This document shows, in pieces, positions 38,967 through 47,644 of a DNA stretch of 64,000 bases (positions within the stretch are counted from its first letter, which is position 1; each line of letters opens with the position of its first letter). A program made the position numbers and the translations under genes. Below the pieces are notes generated by a model. That model saw nothing but the letters and a program-made list of their open reading frames with translations. It had not been told where the DNA came from and ran no database searches. The stretch is from Hymenolepis diminuta (Eukaryota; Platyhelminthes; Cestoda; Cyclophyllidea; Hymenolepididae). Where the stretch lies: assembly GCA_900708905.1 (NCBI GenBank), contig CAADRB010000023.1:46295-110294 (forward strand). Direction: 5' to 3'.

Positions 38967-41900
38967 CCTTAATATATGTCTTGACGCTGACTTTATTCCT
39001 TAATGTTATTAGGATACGCCGTTTGTGATCCCAAAGAAGTATGATGCATATGGCAATCCTTTAAAGACACCAGATGCCTGGGACGGCTACTGTGTGGATC
39101 TACTGAACCTCATTGCGGCCGATGTGGGTTTCAACTATACCATTGAAATCACAAAGGATCATTACGGATCTCGTCAAAGGAATAATGAAACGGGTGAATA
39201 CTACTACGATGGTATTATTGGTGTTGTTAACAGAGGGGTGAGTTGCTAACTAAATATTACTGTATTTAGTTGCCACATTTATGTCCTTCTATCGGGTTCC
39301 TTGAAATGTTGCTTAGAACTCTCTGTGAGGGTAAGTAGAAATCATCTCAGTGTCTAGTGTCTAAAGTGAAGTTCGGCTGTTTTCACCCATTTAATTCCAA
39401 CATTAATTAAGATGGAGGAAGGCAGAGCTTTGACGATCATCTCTTATAGAGAAGTGAGATCCGTCATCGACCAAATGAAATTAATGGTAGAAAGAATGTA
39501 GTCATTTGGCGAGCATGTGTCAAAAGTCTTAGGGGTGAAAGGACGTAATACTAAACACTTGTTGAGGGGTCTAACACTCAAAGTAAGCGGAAATTGAACG
39601 AAATTTTCACCACTGGCTTATGACATTACGAAGAGAGCTTAAACTTACTCATCAGTGTTGGTGAATTTGGTTGTTAGCTAAGCCTCTTAACTTTAAGCAA
39701 TTTTCGTCACAAAATAAGGCGGTGGTAGGAAAAAATTAGGATGTAAATGAGCTTTAGTGAGGACAGAAACGGCATTTACTGGTTGAAGAGAAAAGTGCGA
39801 TAAACCTGACTCAAATGTAAAGATCAGGTACATTTGGCAACATTCAGTGGAGAACAGAATCAAGCTCATAATGGACCAGAATTCTCAATCAGGAGTTTAA
39901 ATCACCATAATAACTAATTTAAATTAAGCCCCTTTTGTTTTGATTTTAGGTGTGAGCTTAAATATTCTCAAGTTCCATTTCATGGACATTTAATTTCTGA
40001 GAAAATTTTAACCTTAGGATTGGAGTTTAAAAATATCGGTGCTAGTATAAATAAAATAAAAGGCAGACATCAGAAAGGACTCACAAAATTTGTCCTTTAC
40101 AAATCTGTAAAATTTATTTGTTTTTTTCGAACCTAAGTTGGCGCTTTATTTTGTATGAGTCCACTACTTTCCAGAGAGAGAAAGAGAAGATAGAGTAGAA
40201 CTTATTGCACCATTGTGATATTGAGAGCGATCCGAATATATCCGATTTCTATTGTATTGTAAAGTATTACAATTCTTTTTATCAATATGCGTTAAGCGGA
40301 GAAGTAAACGAATTTGATTATAAATATTTATGTAATTAACATACCCAACAGTGAGAAGGTGCACAATTCCAGGAATGAATTGAAAAATATACGAATGTGT
40401 ATAATATTACCCGTGGCTCGGCAAAAGCTTTTACGAGTTTAGTCGTTTCAAAGAAAAAATTTGGGGGAGTCCAATGGGCCATGAGATGATGGAAGGGGTC
40501 AGGAAGATCAATTATGGTAGCAAAACTGGACCTGCTTAAACTTCCCAAGCTCTTTTAATAGTGCTATAAAATCACAACTTAAGGCAAGGGAAGTTATCCT
40601 TCTGGCCACTCTAATGAGAAACCCGCAATCCATCATCTCTCTTGTTAACCAGAACGAACCAGGCCAATTGGTAATTAAATGCAATTCATTTAATTTTGTT
40701 TTTTACAGGAAGCTGACATTGCCCTAGCTGCACTGACAATTACCTACGAAAGGGAAATGGTTCTGGATTTCACTACACCCTTCATGACACTTGGAGGAAG
40801 CTTGCTATTTATGCGACCAAAGACTCAAAAACCCTCCATATTTTCATTCCTTCAACCACTCTCACCTACGGTAAATCGGTTTGGTCATCACCTTTTTGTG
40901 ATACAATTTGAATAAATTAAATTATTCATACTGTCGAAACACTAATCCATTTAACTCAGAACTGATCATACTCGTTTGATTTAAGAAAAGTTCTGATTGA
41001 AACATCTGGGATCGATGAGCTTGTTTAGACAGTTGCATCATTCTAATTTTTCAACATTTTTTTCGGAAATCGCTCTAGGCATGGCTTGTAAATTACCTTA
41101 TTCCCCGAAGAGATTAGGGGATTTTGTGGGCTTACTCAATTCATCCCTATCTATCCTGTTTTAGAATTTAAATCTTAATCTTTATTGCTCATTTTTATGG
41201 ACTATTAATTGATCCCTAAATGGTAGTTCGGTAGAGGTTGAAAGTGATACAAGTCACTTTAGTGATGGTTGGTTTAATGCCGAAATGATTCAAACAATAA
41301 TGAGTAACTTTGTTTATTTATTTTAAATTCAAAAGAAAGTGAATTGTTCTTATCGTTATATACTAAATAATAATTACTTAAAATCAAAAATTCTCTTTAC
41401 TAATTTCAATGGTTAAGATCAGAGGTAAGGGTTTATGTTGCTGTCCAGAAGTGTCTTAATGGTAGTTACTGACAGAGAGGCAAAGAGAAGAGATTTAAGT
41501 GAATCCTACCGACCGCTTTTATGAAAAACCTCAAACAATGACTATATGGTGATAAGACCTTCTGAGTCATGTTTACGAGAGCTGAAGCGCTTGCGAATTA
41601 TGAGAGGCAGAGCGAGAGGACACGGAAAAAAAGAAGGCCTGTAATAATGCCAGTGAATTCAGACATGTAAGACCGCAAATTAGTATATACTCTTCCCCCT
41701 TCGAGATAGCCATATAAAAGGCGTACACCAAAGATGTAAGCCCCTAATTACGTTAGTCTATATTAAATAAATAGTGGCTATAAGTGAACATAAGTTATTA
41801 TAAATACACATTAGAATTATAACCGATGAGGACAACTACGTAGGCATCGATTTTAATTAAGCTGGAGGAGACATAGGTTTTTGCTTTATACTTTCAGGGG

Positions 41901-44900
41901 CGCACTCAGTGATCGTCTTAACTCTATTTAACCATGCAGATCCAGATTCGGAGATTTGTAGCTGATGAAAGGGGTGATCGGATATAAGGTATTTTACCAC
42001 ATCTCTCTTTATTTCCAATAAGCAAAGTTATGCATAATTAAAATGCATGAAAATGACTTAGAAAAACATAGACTATTTGTCAAGGAGATACCTTGAAACC
42101 GACTGATGACTGCCGGTAACCTGGGAACCGCCATGGTTACTATCTTCGGCTGTCATAGTTTCATCAACTTGAACGTACTAGCCGTAAATTATGGAAACTG
42201 CATACACATACAGATAAGCTATGTTATGCTTTGTTCCAGCCTACAGTCTACGATTAATCCAAGTCCATCACATAACCAGACGGATAACAGATTTCTGTCT
42301 ACTGCACAGAAAAAAATTTATAGTGCAGACTACTAGATGGACTTATCAGTTCCGCTATAAGGTCAGACATATGTCAAATGAAGTCGCCAATCTCAACAAT
42401 TACTCTCTAATGGAGGAGATTCCTATTTCTTAACCTATGGTCAATAAATTGGGAATGCTCTTCTATGCGTGCAAGTACATTTCAATAATTTTTCAACTAT
42501 TTCAGTCTTTGAGCGTTTTACCCTATTCCTATTCGCTTTAAACTGATTTCATATGTGTATTTCGACTTAAGGTGTGGGCTTACGTGATAACGACCTACAT
42601 CGTGGTGTCAGTCGGTCTTTTCTTAGTCGCTCGCCTGAGCCCTTACGAATGGCAAAATCCACATCCTTGTGAAGCCTTTTCAGAAGAAAAGGAGAACCAG
42701 TTCACTGTTCTCAGCAGTTTTTGGTTTTTCATTACGCCCCTCCTTAATCAAGGTATGTTAAAAATTGCGTGAACTTGATCTCTTGTGCTCAAGTTACTAT
42801 AAATAAAACTACGATAGATCTCTATTTCTGTTGAATATTCTTCTAACTGCTTGTCATGATATAGGGTTGGTTAGTATCATTTTCTCGGAATATAAATAAG
42901 TTCTGAGGCTGACTGGATATGATCGAACATCTCATCCTAGATCGGCTTAACTACCAGCCTCAAAATATACCCATAACAAAAAGCTGGAATAAAGGTTCAA
43001 TACGTCTACTAGATACAAAGGAAAAAGGGTTATGCTTAAGAATGGTATTAAATTTGTTATTGTCAGACATCCTTAGCATTGTGGAAAAGTCGTAAGGGAG
43101 TACTGATTTTAAGATCTCTACAAGCTTTGCTTTTTCTTTGATCGATAGTTATCTGTATACCAAATAAACAGAATTCATTAACCCCTTTATCCAGGTACTG
43201 AAATGGCCCCACATACAATTTCAACTCGTCTTCTCACGGGCATTTGGTGGTTCTTTGCCCTGATTGTCATCTCCACCTACACAGCCAACTTAGCGGCCTT
43301 CTTGACTGTTGATACTACTGAATTGCCCATTGAGAGCGTGGAAGATCTAGTGGCACAGACGAAAATCAAGTATGGAACGCTTCAATCTGGAGCTAGTCAT
43401 GACTTCTTCAAGGTGAGGTAACTTTTTTCTAATGGTATTTAAAACCGTGCTCTATGCAATAGTGCGGATGTGAACCGAAATGAAAAAGGAATATTTTTGG
43501 AGGCGTGGTCCGAAAAATTATTTATTAAAAGACATCTTACAGATTAGGCAGCATGAAATGAAAGGTTATCATGATCTATAAGGGTAGAAAGATAGACCAA
43601 GAGACATTAAAGATACAAAGTCGAGAGGAAGTGATTATCTTGCCACAATAATCACTACCATCTACGGCAGTAAGGGACTCCACAGTGAATATATCAGAAG
43701 TTTGGGGTTCTCATTAGTCCTCTTCTCCCTCATATTGGTCCGGTTTGTTCAGTGCGTTCGTACTGGCTATTAAGGTTGTTCGTTTAACCTACTTCCGATT
43801 TTTCAGTAGCAACCTGCCTGGTAGCTTGTGATCTTTAAATTCTGCGTTAATCTTAACGTAGAGCTTTTGGTTAAGAATGTGTCAAATATATATCCCGTTT
43901 AAGAAAACTCTATGAATTGAACGGCAATTCACATTGATAGATAAGTTGATTAAATATACGTCAATTTAGAAGAAGTTTCTGTACATTATGAATGTTTTAG
44001 GATTTACCCAGTTCCAAATGAAAAAGAGCGGGAGAACACCCAAGTCGGTTGGGCACAAAGCGAATTTTAATTATGATCTTGAAATATACAAACGGGTCAA
44101 TAATATAACTATAAGGGAAATATAGGAGACAGAAGTAATATAAATGTTATTTTCTCGAGGGGAAGTATTTGATAAAATATTTTCTTACATTAATGTAATA
44201 TTTCCACCTTGGCTGGATCGATTGCGTAGGGTGAGAAAATGCTTACAGGTACTGTTCATTGAATTCCTACGATCTTTACCACTGATAAGACTGGAAGGAG
44301 GAATTTTAAGGAAATACTTATATTAAGAGGGTGCATCGGAAACATCTGTGCGATAGCAGGTAAGTATAAGCATTGTTTGATCACAAATAAGTAAAAGTAT
44401 TAAGAGAAGTTTAGCCAAGTGGGATCAGTCATTAAGGAGCCAATGAGCATAATTCGTCGCTTCAAGTTCGTAAATACAATAAATAGAATAAAGGGAGGAA
44501 AATGATGGTCAAACGCTTCACAAAATAATATGTTTATAAAATACAACACCTATGTAGATGGTTGAAATCTGCATGTCATTTATAGATATTAACAGCTCTA
44601 GAATGCATTGTGCTAAGTTGTCTGAAGTTCCTAAGAATGCTGATAATCCAGCCCCTTTTGAGTTCATTATGCGCTAAATGAGCATAGATGGGAAAACGAG
44701 AGAGCTGGCAGTTACCACTTATATCATTAAAACAGTGTTCAACTTCGGCATGATAATGCAAGTTCAAGATGAATCCTGGAAAGTTAAAAAATAATTAGAG
44801 CTCTTTAAAGCAAAATAACATTTTCCCAATTGTTTTAAATTCCATATAGCAATCCAAAATCCCAGTTTTTCAACAAATGTGGCAGTTTATGTCGAAACAT

Positions 44901-46354
44901 GATGTGTTTGTCCAGAATACTAAGCAAGGTATTGAGCGGGTGCTTAAAGGCGACTACGTATTCATTATGGAATCCTCATGGAATGAATACTACAACAAAC
45001 GCGATTGTCGCCTTATGCAGATTGGTCGTCTTCTCGATACTAAGGGATACGGCATTGGTCTTCAACAAGGTCAGTTCACGATTTGATTGTAAAATCAATT
45101 GAAATTTTTCATAATAATCCTTAAACCAGCCTACATATTTAATAACCCAACTGCATTCATGCATTATGTATATTATATTTAATCATACACCATATTTTGC
45201 ATGAATTGGCTATTTACATTATAACAATCCTAAATTTATAGCAATTTAATGAGGAATTCGTAAAAAATGTATTTCAAAGAATGGGAAAAGGATGGATAAG
45301 AGATATATTAGTATTAAACTTTATTCGACTTTAGTTATCAAATGTCAAAATTTCTCGAAGATCTCATGGCGCGGTTAGAAAAGAAATTTTTTCTTCAACA
45401 TTGTTGCTAACAGTTCATTATCAAGATTCTGGCAAATGTAGGATAACACCGCCAGCTTTATGAAAATTATTAAATAGAAAATATTTTTTGTCATCGATTA
45501 TCCCTTTACAAAAATCGTAATTAAATTTGGCGTTCAATGCGCAGATTAGCGCCTTATGATCCGTATTATTCTCCTACTTATAGGTTCACCATATCGAGAT
45601 CCCATTTCAGAGTCGATATTAAAGCTTCAGAAAGCACAGACTTTGGATCAGTTGAAACGAAAATGGTGGACAGAGTTCAACATCTCAGAACCATGTACCA
45701 ACGCCAAGGACAGCAGTAAAGAAGCCAAGCCCCTCGGAATTGAACAAGTTGGTGGAGTCTTTGTTCTTTTAATCATCGGTTTCTTCTGGGCTTTTATTGT
45801 CTCTGTAATTGAGTTTTGCGTACACAATAAGGCTTGCACGAAGTCTCAGGTGAGCAGAGATACATTCTACATATTAATTGTGAGCGAAAATTTTTGAAAT
45901 TATAATCCTTATTTTCTAAATTTAGGGTGACCTCTTCGCAGAAATGTGGAAAGAGTTGAAGTTTGCAATGCGTTGTATGACACCTTCAACAAGAGCTAAG
46001 CCGACTACTCCAGTGATTCATGAACCGGCGCCAACTTCAAATCCTATGATGGTTGGGGGATCCGCTAAAGAATTAGAACATATGGTTGACCATAAGCACT
46101 TAGATCCCGTCTCAGTCCAGTCACAAAATCTTCTTGTTGTTCCAGTTGCGGAATCCAATGAGGTACTTCTTAGTTCAAGTGGCGATACAACTTCAAGTGG
46201 AAGCAGCAGTGTTGGGGAATCGTATCCGCCGCCGCCACCACCACCTCAAGCAAACTCATCGGCTGTCTCACCATGGTCACACTTAAACAATAATCAGAGA
46301 AAACCACCATCAGAGGGAGAAAATTGGTGGAGAATCAGTCAAAGTGCTGTATGA
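18698..46354 (+). CDS. Ionotropic glutamate receptor, kainate-like, 16 exons, complete
   Basis: A ligand-gated cation channel subunit of the plasma membrane. The 16 exons join in phase to 1012 residues (kainate subunits are usually about 900). Order: signal peptide (about 1-24), amino-terminal domain (about 40-445), S1 ligand half (about 447-575), M1 (about 577-596), pore loop (about 620-640), M3 with TYTANLAAF (663-671), S2 half (about 680-820), M4 (about 838-860), and a long cytoplasmic tail. Glutamate-binding residues kept are Arg536, Ala702/Ser703 and Glu749. Class assignment rests on [23 protein letters not shown] and the overall best resemblance to GluK subunits. Oddities are Asn634 at the Q/R/N site, Ala529 at the usual ligand-site Pro, and Thr for Ser at the start of the gate motif. 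A canonical poly(A) signal lies at 46635. The exact GRIK paralogue cannot be named. Confidence 0.95.
19962..20105 (+). CDS. Receptor exon 2: amino-terminal domain
   Basis: The acceptor is CTTTAAG and the donor GTATGT, phase 1 to 1. It encodes [15 protein letters not shown], which aligns with the first strand and helix of the periplasmic-binding-protein-like domain. Confidence 0.9.
20106..24016 (+). other. Receptor intron 2 (3.9 kb)
   Basis: Contains an antisense decayed coding segment (about 21789-22540), flanked on both sides by diverged copies of a GTAGTACTGCTAG-bearing sequence (about 21205-21330 and 22590-22690). Nothing else recognisable. Confidence 0.7.
21789..22540 (-). pseudogene. 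Decayed coding segment, possibly WDHD1/And-1 (Ctf4)-like
   Basis: On the minus strand, reading from about 22540 down, several frames in series give protein-like stretches broken by frameshifts and stops: [49 protein letters not shown], then an open stretch ending [16 protein letters not shown] and a stop near 21789. The order QELL...LT, then AVDLAV...LSDIAIEY, resembles the helical C-terminal part of the replication adaptor WDHD1 (QELL...; AVNLAI...KLSELAVE). The match is from memory and weak. No intron borders are visible, so a processed copy is possible. Confidence 0.35.
24017..24271 (+). CDS. Receptor exon 3: amino-terminal domain
   Basis: Acceptor TTTCTACAG, donor GTAAGT, phase 1 to 1. 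It encodes [12 protein letters not shown], then IPLIETHWD and a [12 protein letters not shown] strand, in the order expected for iGluR amino-terminal domains. Confidence 0.95.
24272..28202 (+). other. Receptor intron 3 (3.9 kb)
   Basis: No gene or clear repeat was recognised. A locally G-rich patch (27521-27553, runs GGGG, GGGGG, GGG, GGGG) is present on the transcribed sense strand. Confidence 0.6.
28203..28375 (+). CDS. Receptor exon 4: amino-terminal domain
   Basis: Acceptor CTTCTACTAG, donor GTAAGA, phase 1 to 0. It encodes [20 protein letters not shown] and [17 protein letters not shown]. This is equivalent to the KIRQLP...LLKEMK and IIFDC region of kainate subunits. Confidence 0.9.
29339..29392 (+). 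CDS. Receptor exon 5: amino-terminal domain (54 bp)
   Basis: Acceptor TTTTATTTTAG, donor GTAATT, phase 0 to 0. It encodes [18 protein letters not shown], matching the GMM..YYHYIFT motif of kainate receptors. Confidence 0.9.
29497..30031. mobile_element. Solo LTR, copy 1, with assembly gap, in receptor intron 5
   Basis: The element runs 29501-30027, starting TGTTGGAGTTAG and ending TTATCCTTCA (TG...CA ends). It is flanked by ATAT at 29497-29500 and 30028-30031. The same sequence lies at 62798-63292, there flanked by GACT on both sides. This supports an LTR with 4-bp target duplications (Gypsy or Bel/Pao type by family knowledge). No internal retrotransposon coding sequence adjoins it, hence solo. 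It holds 179 Ns (29550-29728). Orientation is unknown. Confidence 0.7.
29550..29728. other. Assembly gap (179 N) inside solo LTR copy 1
   Basis: An N run. The homologous position in copy 2 also contains a gap, beginning 38 bases later. Confidence 0.98.
30880..31105 (-). repeat. Dispersed repeat family D, copy 2 (inverted), in receptor intron 5
   Basis: The reverse complement reads GTAAATGACGCATAATGTAAATCGATCTATCG, then the GTGGTTTG block, GTCGGGTCGTATTTGTAACTAG, and GGGAATCTAAGAGTCGGTTACG, ending AGAAGAGCAGATTACAAC. It closely matches 62375-62560 and 57885-58105. Confidence 0.85.
31305..31493 (+). CDS. Receptor exon 6: amino-terminal domain
   Basis: Acceptor CCTGTTTCAG, donor GTAATT, phase 0 to 0. 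It encodes [20 protein letters not shown], aligned with the TLDLF.LDVEPYRYSGVN region of kainate subunits, followed by a basic stretch YKRERARR. Confidence 0.95.
32992..33150 (+). CDS. Receptor exon 7: amino-terminal domain
   Basis: Acceptor GAAATTTAG, donor GTATGT, phase 0 to 0. [17 protein letters not shown] corresponds to the TDAALMYDAV helix. ALTCERGS...W..G..LI.YIKS matches the conserved Cys and ITF-preceding helix. Confidence 0.95.
33151..36741 (+). other. Receptor intron 7 (3.6 kb)
   Basis: No gene or repeat recognised. Short frames (for example a minus-strand one at 35799-36053) look random. Confidence 0.5.
36742..36855 (+). CDS. Receptor exon 8: amino-terminal domain
   Basis: Acceptor TGATTTTAAAG, donor GTAGGT, phase 0 to 0. 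[20 protein letters not shown] aligns with [20 protein letters not shown] of GluK. The following intron is only 71 bp. Confidence 0.95.
36927..37040 (+). CDS. Receptor exon 9: end of amino-terminal domain and linker
   Basis: Acceptor TTTCTTCTAG, donor GTATGT, phase 0 to 0. [10 protein letters not shown] matches the IGTWD motif. It then has a basic KRKRK linker and VVLRVTTVP, the first strand of the ligand-binding domain. Confidence 0.95.
38936..38964. repeat. (AT)n microsatellite in receptor intron 9
   Basis: About 14 uninterrupted AT units, 49 bases upstream of exon 10. Confidence 0.95.
39013..39237 (+). CDS. Receptor exon 10: ligand-binding S1, first part
   Basis: Acceptor TAATGTTATTAG (weak pyrimidine tract next to the AT repeat), donor GTGAGT, phase 0 to 0. 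It encodes [25 protein letters not shown] and [13 protein letters not shown], equivalent to FEGYCIDLL..LS..LGF and WNGMVREL. Confidence 0.97.
39238..40708 (+). other. Receptor intron 10 (1.5 kb)
   Basis: Nothing recognisable beyond intronic sequence. Confidence 0.5.
40709..40870 (+). CDS. Receptor exon 11: ligand-binding S1, second part
   Basis: Acceptor GTTTTTTACAG, donor GTAAAT, phase 0 to 0. [20 protein letters not shown] carries the ligand alpha-carboxyl-binding Arg (codon 40751-40753), but Ala (40730-40732) where Pro is usual. [13 protein letters not shown] and FSFLQPLSP lead into M1. Confidence 0.98.
40871..42571 (+). other. Receptor intron 11 (1.7 kb)
   Basis: Nothing recognisable. 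Open frames at 42106-42433 have no domain or splice support. Confidence 0.5.
42572..42752 (+). CDS. Receptor exon 12: M1 and pore loop
   Basis: Acceptor TTCGACTTAAG, donor GTATGT, phase 0 to 1. It encodes M1 ([20 protein letters not shown]), [12 protein letters not shown], and the pore loop [13 protein letters not shown]. The Q/R/N-site codon is AAT (Asn, 42746-42748). The exon ends within the following Gly codon. Confidence 0.97.
43195..43412 (+). CDS. Receptor exon 13: M3 gate and start of S2
   Basis: Acceptor TTTATCCAG, donor GTGAGG, phase 1 to 0. GTEMAP follows the pore, then [18 protein letters not shown] and [10 protein letters not shown]2 opens with [19 protein letters not shown] and GASHDFFK. 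Confidence 0.98.
43413..44849 (+). other. Receptor intron 13 (1.4 kb)
   Basis: Nothing recognisable. Confidence 0.5.
44850..45069 (+). CDS. Receptor exon 14: ligand-binding S2
   Basis: Acceptor CCATATAG (short tract), donor GTCAGT, phase 0 to 1. [14 protein letters not shown] aligns with [31 protein letters not shown] carries the ligand-binding Glu (44970-44972). [18 protein letters not shown] follows. Confidence 0.96.
45584..45849 (+). CDS. Receptor exon 15: end of S2 and M4
   Basis: Acceptor CTACTTATAG, donor GTGAGC, phase 1 to 0. It encodes [39 protein letters not shown] and the rest of M4. The next intron is 76 bp. Confidence 0.98.
45926..46354 (+). CDS. Receptor exon 16: cytoplasmic tail and stop
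   Basis: Acceptor CTAAATTTAG, phase 0. A membrane-proximal [11 protein letters not shown] is followed by a long low-complexity tail with a Ser/Gly run and seven consecutive prolines. It ends QSAV-stop, which fits a class I PDZ ligand (S-x-hydrophobic at the end). TGA is at 46352-46354. Confidence 0.95.
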   Translation, partial: GDLFAEMWKELKFAMRCMTPSTRAKPTTPVIHEPAPTSNPMMVGGSAKELEHMVDHKHLDPVSVQSQNLLVVPVAESNEVLLSSSGDTTSSGSSSVGESYPPPPPPPQANSSAVSPWSHLNNNQRKPPSEGENWWRISQSAV

Positions 46355-46634
46355 GAATCATCGGCCTTTTTGTTATCTGCATGAACAACATAAACCCTAT
46401 ATAGAACCACAGTCATTTATTTTAATGAAAAATCAACTATGTAAAACATGTGAACAGTAATAGATTATAGCCTATTCACGATTATTTTCGTCAAATTACC
46501 TCTTAGGAGTTTTCAGTGTACAGTCAGATTGCTTCTACGATTATATTCATGAGCCCGACACTGCATGAAATGGTTTAAATATTTAAAGACACTGTAAAGC
46601 AATTTGTGAACTGTAATATTATAATCTATTTACA

Positions 46635-46640
46635 AATAAA
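46635..46640 (+). terminator. Poly(A) signal AATAAA for receptor gene
   Basis: AATAAA about 280 bases after the stop, followed by T-rich sequence. Confidence 0.55.
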
Positions 46641-46975
46641 TGGTTTAATTCTGTAAAATGCTAACATTCCATAGAACAAAAATAGTTAAAATTGTTAAAT
46701 TTCATTTCAAAGGTCACACACCTCCATTCGCAGATATTTGAGGGCAATTTTACCCTGGTTACATAGAGAGTACCAAGTAAGAAATTCTTACGTAACTTAT
46801 TTACAGCATTAAAATAAAGGTTCATGTCCGCAATGAGTTTACAGTTACATACACTAATTGTTAAAATTAAACAGTGATTATTAAAATATATCGTTTTGCA
46901 AAATAAATTTTAAAACCTAAAAGAAAGGACTGTCATATCATATTGTGTATTTTATCATCTATTTAATTTGATTGC

Positions 46976-46989
46976 CTTTTTTATTTTAG
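46976..46989 (+). promoter_or_regulatory. Acceptor-like site upstream of MARF1-like start
   Basis: CCTTTTTTATTTTAG, with its AG at 46988-46989, 145 bases before the ATG. It would serve a 5'-UTR intron or spliced-leader addition. The choice is open. Confidence 0.35.
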
Positions 46990-47134
46990 GTTTTGCAGTT
47001 TTAATACCAAAGCCTTGGTAGATTAACTGTGATATTATGGGCATTGACCTATAACTCAAAGTTATTTTCCACATCATAAATCAAAAACATATTTTTTGAA
47101 AAAAATTATAAATTATAAAAACAAATTACCGAAA

Positions 47135-47644
47135 ATGTCTGTGAACTCTTACTTTAAAAGTGAAGGCCTGATCGCGAATACATTGCATGAATCTGCAAAA
47201 GCTTTTTCGAAACAACATTTGCGCAGCAGAAACTGCAGGTTTATTAAACTAATAGCAAACAATTTGGATTCATCTATATCCTTTTCAGAGTGGAAACGGA
47301 TACTCACATTAAATTTTAAATCTATCGCTAAAAATTCATTTTATATTCGAATTACGCGTCAGTCTGATGCCAGATTTTGCGCTATTGCTAGCATATCAAC
47401 ACTGGAGGATGCCCAACTATTGATTTCTCATCTAAATCGACGCAGAATCGGCAATCGTCGAATATATTTCAATTTCCTTACTTCAGTTGACCAAAATTAT
47501 CCTCATAAACAGAATGTCTCTAATCGAATTCAATCAAAAATTGAAGAAACAGTGTTTAGACCTCCCGTAAACATTGTACCTAAAGGTACACAGAATAAAT
47601 GTGGGGATAATACGGATTCATCTCCGGCTCATATACAAAGCGAA
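47135..47644 (+). CDS. MARF1: MARF1-like exon 1: RRM
   Basis: 170 codons, ending HIQSE at the donor GTAAGT, phase 0. CRFIKLIANNLD and ARFCAIASISTLEDAQLLI give the beta1 strand and the beta3-alpha2 part of an RRM. The RNP aromatic positions are only partly kept. No ATG lies upstream in the open frame. Confidence 0.8.

Larger units (their letters stand above)
46355..47134 (+). other. Gap between receptor stop and MARF1-like start (780 bp)
   Basis: Contains the receptor 3' UTR, a poly(A) signal at 46635-46640, and a pyrimidine-rich acceptor-like site at 46976-46989 followed by the MARF1-like 5' UTR. Confidence 0.6.

Noticed and set aside
18698..46354. Receptor as an NMDA subunit because of the pore Asn
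   Set aside because: M1-M3 and S2 signatures ([24 protein letters not shown]) and the amino-terminal domain are kainate-type.
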